A model generated the notes under the pieces. That model was not told where the DNA came from, did not search any database, and saw nothing but the letters and a program-made list of their open reading frames with translations. Position numbers and translations under genes: made by a program. From Phragmites australis (Eukaryota > Streptophyta > Magnoliopsida > Poales > Poaceae): a DNA stretch of 64,000 bases. Where the stretch lies: positions 31,623,501-31,687,500 of the forward strand of contig NC_084929.1 of assembly GCF_958298935.1 (NCBI RefSeq), given 5' to 3'. The number at the start of each line of letters is the position of its first letter. Position 1 is the stretch's first letter. This document shows positions 56,788 to 64,000 of this stretch, one piece after another.

Positions 56788-57030
56788 TACTAACCTCTGT
56801 TTCAAAATAATTAATAATTTTGATTTTACTATTTAAATTTTGATTGTATGTCTTTTCTACAAATATTTATGCAACTAGCTTAACCTACATAACATGTTTA
56901 AAATACATTGATGACATATCTGCTGATGTTTTTTTCATTTTACTTAACTAAGTATTTAAATAAATATTATTAGTCAAAATTTCAATAGTAAAAATTAAAG
57001 TTATCAATTATTCTAAAATGGATGTTAGTA
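56788..57030. mobile_element. Stowaway-like MITE, 243 bp including flanking TA
   Basis: The left end TACTAACCTCTGTTTCAAAATAAT and the right end ATTATTCTAAAATGGATGTTAGTA are inverted repeats with a few mismatches, resembling Stowaway CTCCCTC-GTTTCAAAATAA ends; TA flanks both sides. It is AT-rich and non-coding. Confidence 0.7.
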
Positions 57031-57462
57031 TTATTATAACCCCCAAGATGCATACACAGGTATAAGGAGAACAAGCTTTGAAGTAGATCTTGATATCAAG
57101 AAGAATTAACATATAACACTCAGTGCCTTTGGGATTGAATTATCAGTATATTTTTGTTTCGATAACACCGTTTTTGATTTTTTTCGTATTATCGATATCG
57201 TATTTGTTTTTGATATTATTATTATTATCAATTTTATTTCCAAATGAAAATATAAAATTGAAAGGATCGTTTTCGAACAGAGCGAGGACTTGACTGAGTG
57301 AGATCCAGATCCATTGACCTCACAAGTATGAAGTCCCTAGCAAACAGTGACATTCGAGAGATACTACAGTAACTTACCGTCGAGTACTATATTAATAACA
57401 TTGTGTACGATAATGCCGCATCCGAGCGGAGCGGCTAAAGTCAGGGATCCCAATTCGATCGA

Positions 57463-57799
57463 GATCATCTCCAGCAGATACTCTAAAATTTCATCTTCTA
57501 TAACATCATTATAGCATCTCTAATACTATTACAGTATCCTCTATTTTTTTCATCTCCAGCAACTATCATATTTTTTACCTTCTATTACTCTACTCCTTCA
57601 CTCAGACCCATATACATACTTAAGGAACAGTGATGTGGATCCTCAAAACCATCGGCAAATTTGGAGTATGTATTTCTCTCACCGTATCACTGTTGCGCTA
57701 GATTTAGGTAGCTGCTACAGAGCGTTGCCGCAAGGAACGATCGGTAAAAAGTACAGATAACGATCGGCATAGTAGTTTTCAGATCTGCTGGAGCTGGCC
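57463..57799. mobile_element. MITE with ATCTCCAGCAGAT ends
   Basis: GATCATCTCCAGCAGAT at the left and AGATCTGCTGGAGCTGGCC at the right form an inverted repeat (12 of 13 core bases). The ATCTCCAGCAG terminus is common among grass Tourist/Harbinger-type MITEs. No target duplication is certain. Confidence 0.6.
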
Positions 57800-58746
57800 T
57801 GAGTGACCAATCAGCTGCCACTCGGGGCCCATCTGCTTCTCCTAACGCTGGCATCGAGAGCTCGAAACCGTGGGCCCCACCTCCTCGTCCGATGCATGGC
57901 GGTATCTAAGCCCAGCTCTCTAGTCTTTTTCTTCCTTCCGTACGTTCTCGCGCATCAAACCTGCATTCGGAGGATTTCTGGACTCTGGTCTCCGGAATAA
58001 TAATTTCATACCAGTATTTGCTTGAAAGGAAGCTGCAGCACACGAGATCTCATATTTTTTCCTAAAAAACGAGAGATATATCTCTTAGTTTTACCCTCAG
58101 AGAGAGAGAGAGAAGGATGATAGTTGACCCTGAAAGCTATGGTCCGATATGGACGCGGTACGTACAAGCAACACGTACATGGAATCAGACTTGTCACGAA
58201 GCTAGATGGAGCACCGTAGGATAAGCTCGGATGCAGAGATGCGCACGGTCCTAGGACAGGACGTGGACGAGGCGCCCCGGCCGTGCATGCATGGGATGCG
58301 ATGCCGATCGATTCGGTCCGTCCGGTCCACCACCTTTAACCAACCCATTCGTCTCCTCTCGCCGGCGAGCGAAGCCCACGCGGTAGATTTGCATGCCGTG
58401 CACAGTCAGGAGAGAGAAATTTCTGGTGCCGGTGCCTTCTCCGCTTGCTGGTCCCATCGCTCCCCTGCCCTTTCGGTGCCACACAGCTCCATGCATGCAC
58501 TGCCGTCTGCACGCAGCAGCCAGCAGAGCGGCAGCGGCAGCCTTCGCCCCTGGAGCCTTCATCTCCTCCATTCTTTTTTTGCTCGGAGCTCATGCCACGC
58601 AGACATAGCCGTGCTCCGCGTCTTGCAACTCGATCGGAGACGTCTGCGCTCCGCGTCCTGCAACTCGATCAGAGATCGACGTCCAAGCCTCGGAGCGCAA
58701 CTTACTAGTTGCAACACCGTGGATTATTTATCCAATATGTCAAATG
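57800..58746. other. Region with an unassigned open frame (58206-58805) and a short tandem repeat
   Basis: An open frame of 199 codons at 58206-58805 has no recognisable domain and a composition rich in Ser, Arg and His. It includes a 34-36-bp tandem pair (about 58608-58680, words GCTCCGCGTC and TGCAACTCGATC). An (AG)n tract lies at 58098. A short gene or lncRNA cannot be excluded, but nothing positively supports one. Confidence 0.3.
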
Positions 58747-60882
58747 CTACTACTGTCATAAAACCCCAATCCTCAACTGACTATGAATATTATCGGTTTA
58801 GTTAGAACCAATAGTAATAAGTATCGCTATCGATTCATAATCTCCAACAGCTAAATAATGATTGCGATCGATAGAATCGACAGTGATACTAACTTATCGC
58901 TGTTGATTTATGTTACCAACCGATAATGATAAGTTAGTATTATTATCAGTTTTTGTTATTAACCGACAATCATACTAGGCATTATATATTGCCTTTGGCC
59001 TTCACCCCCAAGCCAAGATGAGCATAGGAGTACTTGCTCGCCTTTTTGGCCTCCGGTGGCTATTCAAGGCTATTTCATGCTTGGAGGCTTCAAAGTTGAG
59101 AGATATCTTAACCATTCACTTCCTCTATGTGCTTAAACATTAGTAATTTATTCTATTATTGATTTGATTGCTTATTTTACTTGATAATTTGCACATATGT
59201 GTATTTATAGAGCTAGAGCTCTAATTTAATAAATAGATTGCAATCACATGTTTGTAGATTTTATATATCAATGGCTCCAATTGGATATTTAGATGATCTA
59301 GTTTATATATATGTTTTTTATTTTGTTTTTTCATGTTGATATTATTCATATGGATAATATAGCTATTGCGTAATTTTTCATATGCATTTTTATTGACTTT
59401 AATGAAATTATGAGCATATTTTAAGTCTAATTGATTAGTTTAGTGAATTTTATTTAATTAAGATGGATGGATTAAATTTACCAAGGTATGAACATATCTA
59501 ATCAATTTGCATTTTATTCTTAATTCAATGGATTTAAAATAATAAAAAAATTATAGATGGATGTATGATGTGGATTGTTGCTTCCTAGAGTTCATTAACG
59601 ACGTGATTGCTTTCCTGAGAGTGGTTATGGAATACAAGCCAAATAAGCATGCTGATTATATATGTTGTCCATGCATTGATGGCTAAAATGAGAAATAGTT
59701 TTCTACCACATAACAGATCTATTCACATTTGATTCAAAAGGGTTTTAAGCCTAGCTACATCTGTTGGACTGAGCATGATGCAAATGAGATTATACATCAA
59801 CGGTAAAATATTGTCGAAGAAGACAAAGACAACGATATGTTGGCTGGTGCCAGATACGATTCTGATGCAGATAGGTTGACGACGACGAAGATGATCGAGA
59901 TCAAATGTTGCGCGATAGGAGGGGGCTACACCAACGAAAGACAGTTTCAAAAGTTCAAGCGTATGGTATAAGACTCTAAAATATCATTGTTCCCGGGCTG
60001 CAAGGAGCACACAAAGCTGCATACACCATGCTTTCACTAATGTAATTGAAGGTAAGCAACGATTAGTTCGATAAAAATTTCACAGAGTTGTTACGTCTAT
60101 TACGATGCGTTCTTCTAGAGAGAAATGTGTTGTCTGAAATCTACCAAGCCAAGTAGATTGTCTTTTCATTGGGATTGGATGTTCCAAAAATACATGCATG
60201 TCCAAATGATTGTATCTTGTATCGGAAAGAGTATGCTATGTCCAAATGTACAGAACAAGCTCAACGATGATGATTTGAATGATAGAGATGGTGTCGGAGT
60301 GAAGCGTAAGAATAAAAGACCCCTCCCACTAAGGTGCTGTGGTATTTTTCCAATAATCCCACACCGCAACTATAAAAATGATCCCGCAAGTGTAAAATAC
60401 TATTATTTTTTATGGACTACACTATTTTTATGGTCACAAGAAGCTTTTCTGGTCGCAATGGGTTTTTTTGTCAGTGGTTTTTTGTCTTTGAATTGTTTTT
60501 CCAAGTCACAGAATGGTTTTTTTACTGTCGTTGATTTTTCCAGTCCTAGAAAGAGTATTTTCTTATCAGAGGCTGATTTGGTAGGGTTGGGATGGCCGGT
60601 GCATTAAATAATATAGCGTTGCGTTAAATAATATATAGTGTAGTGTGTGTATATTGCTAGCAATACTTGTGACTAGCAAAATTGCAAGTTTTGCATTTTA
60701 AAGTGTGAAATTATCACTGCCACTTCAATGCTAAAACCAGCAATGATATCAACTATCACTATTAGTTTTAGTCTCGAACCATAGTGATAAGAGGTATCAC
60801 TATCAATTCTACAACCGAGATTATCATTGTCAAGTAACAGCTGGTGGTTCCGAAATGGGCTGTGATAACTTTTCTTTAGTAG
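58747..60882 (+). mobile_element. Decayed CACTA-like element with TNP2 fragment
   Basis: The right end ACTTTTCTTTAGTAG (60868-60882) reads, inverted, CTACTAAAGAAAAGT, a CACTA terminus that has lost its outer CA. The left end is near CTACTACTGTCATAAAA (58747). Both sides carry subterminal arrays of ATCACTNTCGGTT-like words (58790-58980 and 60700-60860). A TNP2 fragment lies inside. Length is about 2.1 kb, so it is an internally deleted copy. Confidence 0.6.
59550..60290 (+). pseudogene. CACTA TNP2 transposase fragment
   Basis: Pieces in the plus-strand frames read EFINDVIAFLRVVMEYKPNK, HADYICCPCIDG, HLIQKGFKPSYICWTEHDA (transposase-associated N-terminal domain), then FPGCKEHTKLHTPCFH and VFSLGLDVPKIHACPNDC ILYRKEYA. 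This order is that of the TNP2 protein of En/Spm elements. Many stops, frameshifts and internal deletions; only parts of the N-terminal third remain. Confidence 0.75.
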
Positions 60883-61507
60883 CCTAACTGCATGGCTGCT
60901 AGGACAGCAAGCCCGTCCATCTATCTATTTTCCACAATGCAATTCTGACGCTCATCAGATGTTTCTCGCTGCTCTCGATCTCTCTGCGTCTCTCTCAAAG
61001 AAGAAGAAATAAGAAAAAGGAAAAAGGGCAGCTAGCTGGCCGCTAATTCGAAGCCAAATCACTAATAAAGCAACAGAAATTCCAAAACGACAGGCTATGG
61101 AAAATGTGGCATACAATCAACAACTTCTATGGTTCAAAAGTGTAGTTCGTCATCTCAGACACAAGCCGAACAAGCTTGGGCAAGCAATACAAGCAACGAA
61201 CTTAAGTAGCAACTCGGATTCAATCGAAATGGAGATCAACAAAACGAACTAGTCCAAGTAAAAACCAACCATCCAGCAGACCAGCAGCACGGTGGTCACT
61301 CTGATCGATCTCCAGTTCGGTTCTCCATAATGCTTCGCAGATGAGCAGCATTTCAGCAAAAGAACAGCGATGATTGAGCATCTAAGCCCTAAAACCCAAG
61401 AACACGAAACGCAATGATCCAACGACGCACCGATGATGACCAGGGCACGAACAGAAGCTACAACGTACCCTACGCGACCACAGCAAATAGAGCCCGATTG
61501 ATCCCGC
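60883..61507. other. Intergenic region and probable 3' UTR of the SPEAR-like gene
   Basis: No other gene is seen. The part next to 61508 should contain the minus-strand 3' UTR of the EAR-repressor gene; AT content rises away from it. Confidence 0.5.
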
Positions 61508-62803
61508 CTAAAGTCTCAGCGACAGGTCCAGCGGCGGCGCGGCGCGGGCGCCGTACGAGGAGGACAAGGGCGCCGCGAACTCGGACTCGTCCAGGCCGAC
61601 GTCGGCGGCGGCGGCGGCGGCATGGTGCGTTCTTGCCGCCGGGAAGAACTCGATCTCCCGCACCTCCTTCTTCACCGGTGCCTCGGCCTCCGCTCCCCGC
61701 TTCCTCTCCCGGACTAAGAACGACGCATCTCCTCCCTGCGTGGTGGGTACATCGCAACATGGTGACTTGGTGAGTGTAAAGCTTGTTAGCAACCAGACGA
61801 GGATACGAGATACCGTACGTGCAAACGATTTGTAGGGGCGAGCGCTTAAGAATTTGTTGCGATGTGTGTACCTGGCGAGCGGTGGCCATGGCGGCGGCGA
61901 GATCGTAGATGTACTCTGGCATGGTGGTGTTGGTGGTGGCGCCTACGGTCTGAGAGGCAGGAGGTGTCGGTGGTACGAAGGCCCTCAGCGTCTTTGCACG
62001 CGTCAAGAAATGCAAATGCGAGAGCAACAAGGGAGACAAGATTAGGAGTCAAGAAAGGGATCACATGATCGGGGAGGATTTTAGAAGGTTTCTGGCTTTA
62101 CCCTGGAGCAGAGGTCGCAGCGGTGGCCGGTGTGGAGGCACGAGGAGGAGGACGCAGGAGGACGCCAGATGGTGCTTTGGCTTGAAGGGTGCTCTGGCGC
62201 CAGCGGCGGCAGCAGCTGGGTCTGGCGGTCGGCGCCAGCGCCTACTCCGTTGCCCGCCGAGGAGAAGCCCCCCATGCGGCCCCACCGGTCCCTGAGGTAC
62301 TGCTGTTCCGGTGCCAAGGGTGGGGCCCTCTGACCGCCGGCAACGGGCGGGTGAACGTAGCAGACGGGACCCGGGGGCAGCGGAGGGGCAGAGGCGGACG
62401 GCTGGACCTGCAGCCGCGGCGAGGAGTAGTGCGCGCCGGTGGCGCCTTCGAACGCGGACGCCGGCAGGTGGTGGTGGTAATGGAGCAGCGGGTGGGCCTG
62501 CGCGCCGCCGTCCCCCAGCTCGACGAGCTCGCGCAGCGGGTCGCCCCCGCAGCGGAGGCGCTCGAGCTCCGCCACGCCGAGCCCGCGCTGCGGCGGCTTC
62601 TTGGTCCCCTCGCCCGGCTGCTGCTGCTGCTTCCCAGACGTGGACGAGTTCCGACGCAGCCGCGGGCGCGCCACCGCCGCGGCCCCGAGCTCCGGCGAGA
62701 CCAGTGCCGTCTCCGGAGCGCCGGAGCTGAAGCCGGCGACGTCGGAGTCAGGAGCGGCGGTGGAGCCGTGTGGGCCCCATAGGAAGTAGGGCCTTGTCGC
62801 CAT
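61508..62803 (-). CDS. SPEAR/TIE1-like EAR-motif transcriptional repressor (SPOROCYTELESS family)
   Basis: Three minus-strand exons, 62803-62102, 61949-61872 and 61735-61508, join in phase 0 into 335 aa with GT-AG introns. Residues 68-84 read KKPPQRGLGVAELERLR, the conserved SPL motif of the NOZZLE/SPOROCYTELESS and SPEAR proteins, and the last residues are LDLSLRL, a C-terminal EAR motif (LxLxL). The middle exon gives MPEYIYDLAAAMATARQ. In Arabidopsis such proteins (TIE1, SPEAR1-4) bridge TCP transcription factors to TOPLESS corepressors and control leaf and sporocyte development; the same is inferred here. The start at 62803 (context CTCCCATGG) is the first ATG in frame. The first exon is about 70% G+C, as in many grass genes. 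A TATTAAAA-like box on the minus strand near 62907-62914 may be the TATA element. Confidence 0.88.
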
Positions 62804-64000
62804 GGGAGGAGCCGAGGAGGAAGGCAAGAAGTTTGTGCTAGTCGTTGCGGGCGCGGCTGCGGTGTGTGCTGTGGCAAGGAGGAGTTGCCCGCTTTTGGGG
62901 TGCTGCTTTTAATAGCGGGAGGAAGAAGGGGAGACAGGAGGTTTCGCTCCACAGACAAGTGGGGCCGTACGTAGCGTTCCAGGGACGTGTGTACTGTGTA
63001 CCGTACATATACCATTTGTAATGCTAATACTACTGCATGACCCTGCCAAAACAATTTCCGAAAATGGACTTCTTTCACGACGTCATGACATTTGACGATG
63101 TTGTTGAAAGACAATAGATGTTAATTATCACCAGGACGTGTTATTCAACCACGTTGTCAAATATTATAGTACGATAAAAATGATCATTTTTATATTATTT
63201 ATTTATAGATTTGTGCGTAGAAAAAGTTTATGAAAAGGACTAAAATCTAAAAATTGCGCCGGCCTGCATATGTTGCATGTGTATTATACATGTCCAAATA
63301 CTTGTACGTGCGAGTATGGAGAGACCACAAGGCCTTGTCACGGAAAAGACTAACAAGTGGACCCTAATGTTATGAGCACTCTTTCCATTTGGCATCTTGC
63401 TATAAAACTAACATCATAACATCATCTCCCAACGGTTTCTTTGAAAGTGGCCAACGGTGTGTAGTTATTTACTTATTTTGGTTAGGGTAAATAGTTCGTT
63501 GTCAATTATATTGCTGGTAATTTGATAAAGCTGTTGAAAAATATGAATTATACTGGAAAATTATCGGCCACGCAAGAAAAATAACTAAAGAGTGCTAAAA
63601 CTGTCGGTCACTCCTAAAAAAACTGTCGGAAAACATCTATCGTAGTGTCTAGCACTCCACTGGACTCGATCACAGATTCACAGCCGTCCATTTCCTCTTC
63701 CACCACTTTCATCTTCAAGCTTGTCTCTGGACCATCGTGTGATCTCGCAGTAATTCACCACGGCTTCGGTTTCCATCAGAGAAGCGATTGAAGTAACAAT
63801 GGCACGGCAACACGCACACCCAAATCCATGGATATGTAGCTGCAGCATCTTTGACCTGAAGCGAGCGAGAAGGTGACGCTCAGTGGATCACGAGATGGGT
63901 GCACAAGGTTCAGGGCCAGCTTGTGCGCACACACTCATGGCAAACACAGATCACACATCTTCAGAGTGTATGTGATGGGTTGCATCAGAAAATCAAGCTT
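62804..64000. other. Upstream region of the SPEAR-like gene, no further gene seen
   Basis: Contains the presumed promoter (62804-62950) and AT-rich intergenic DNA. The piece at about 63505-63630 resembles 45355-45500. No coding exon or RNA gene was recognised up to the window end. Confidence 0.45.

Noticed and set aside
58206..58805. 199-codon open frame as a protein-coding gene
   Set aside because: No recognised domain, skewed composition, tandem repeat inside, and it runs into the CACTA relic.
60125..60607. 160-codon plus-strand frame as an independent gene
   Set aside because: It overlaps the TNP2 fragment in shifted frame; the TNP2 words lie in a neighbouring frame and the rest is AT-rich CACTA interior.
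61414..62782. Long plus-strand open frames over the EAR-repressor gene, and the 290-codon minus-strand frame 63114-62242
   Set aside because: They are by-products of the GC-rich first and last exons. The spliced minus-strand frame has the SPL motif and the terminal LDLSLRL.

Overview
The window is nuclear DNA from a grass (Poaceae). The evidence is monocot-style GC-rich 5' exons beside AT-rich introns, typical GT-AG splicing, grass-type gene families, and dense nests of CACTA, Mutator, hAT, Ty3/gypsy, copia and MITE elements. I cannot name the species. Nothing suggests a bacterial, organellar or viral contig.

Layout. 1-1.9 kb: first coding exon and TATA box of a minus-strand FQR1/WrbA-like quinone reductase whose remaining exons lie off the left edge, with a 169-bp MITE just upstream of the TATA box. 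4.0-12.0 kb: a complete seven-exon S-domain (G-type lectin) receptor-like kinase, plus strand, 841 aa, with a 4.75-kb first intron that holds a diverged duplication and a MITE. 12.2-15.06 kb: an unassigned GC island, a ~400-bp foldback, and a relic of the promoter of the ankyrin gene found further right. 15.06-32.3 kb: a CACTA element with minus-strand TNP genes (Transposase_24 and Ulp1-like protease relics). Its protease reading frame is split by a 13.6-kb Ty3/gypsy element (16713-30298, target duplication CACTC). That element carries a decayed gag-pol on the minus strand and a separate 'putative gypsy type transposon' gene on the plus strand with its own TATA box.

32.3-36.6 kb: an intact ankyrin-repeat/PGG membrane protein gene, 684 aa, three exons. 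36.6-40.97 kb: a decayed Mutator-like element with a mudrA-type transposase on the plus strand and a GRF zinc-finger gene on the minus strand. 40.97-44.25 kb: a truncated gypsy reverse transcriptase fused in frame to a decayed second copy of the ankyrin gene. 44.25-46.7 kb: LTR-like sequence and MITEs. 47.2-50.06 kb: a universal stress protein gene, 265 aa, two exons. 50.3-55.5 kb: a non-autonomous hAT element (near-perfect 8-bp target duplication) containing a gag-only copia element. 55.5-60.9 kb: MITEs and a small CACTA relic with a TNP2 fragment. 61.5-62.8 kb: a three-exon minus-strand SPEAR/TIE1-like (SPOROCYTELESS family) EAR repressor, 335 aa.

There are thus four apparently intact host genes (receptor kinase, ankyrin/PGG, USP, SPEAR-like) and the 5' end of a fifth. 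The genes are functionally unrelated, although the receptor kinase and the ankyrin/PGG protein both belong to families linked to defence signalling. Most of the remaining sequence is transposon-derived. The most unusual structures are a gypsy element whose primer-binding site and gag start are replaced by a second copy of its own flank, the gypsy RT-ankyrin chimera, and the ankyrin locus repeatedly duplicated and invaded by different transposons.
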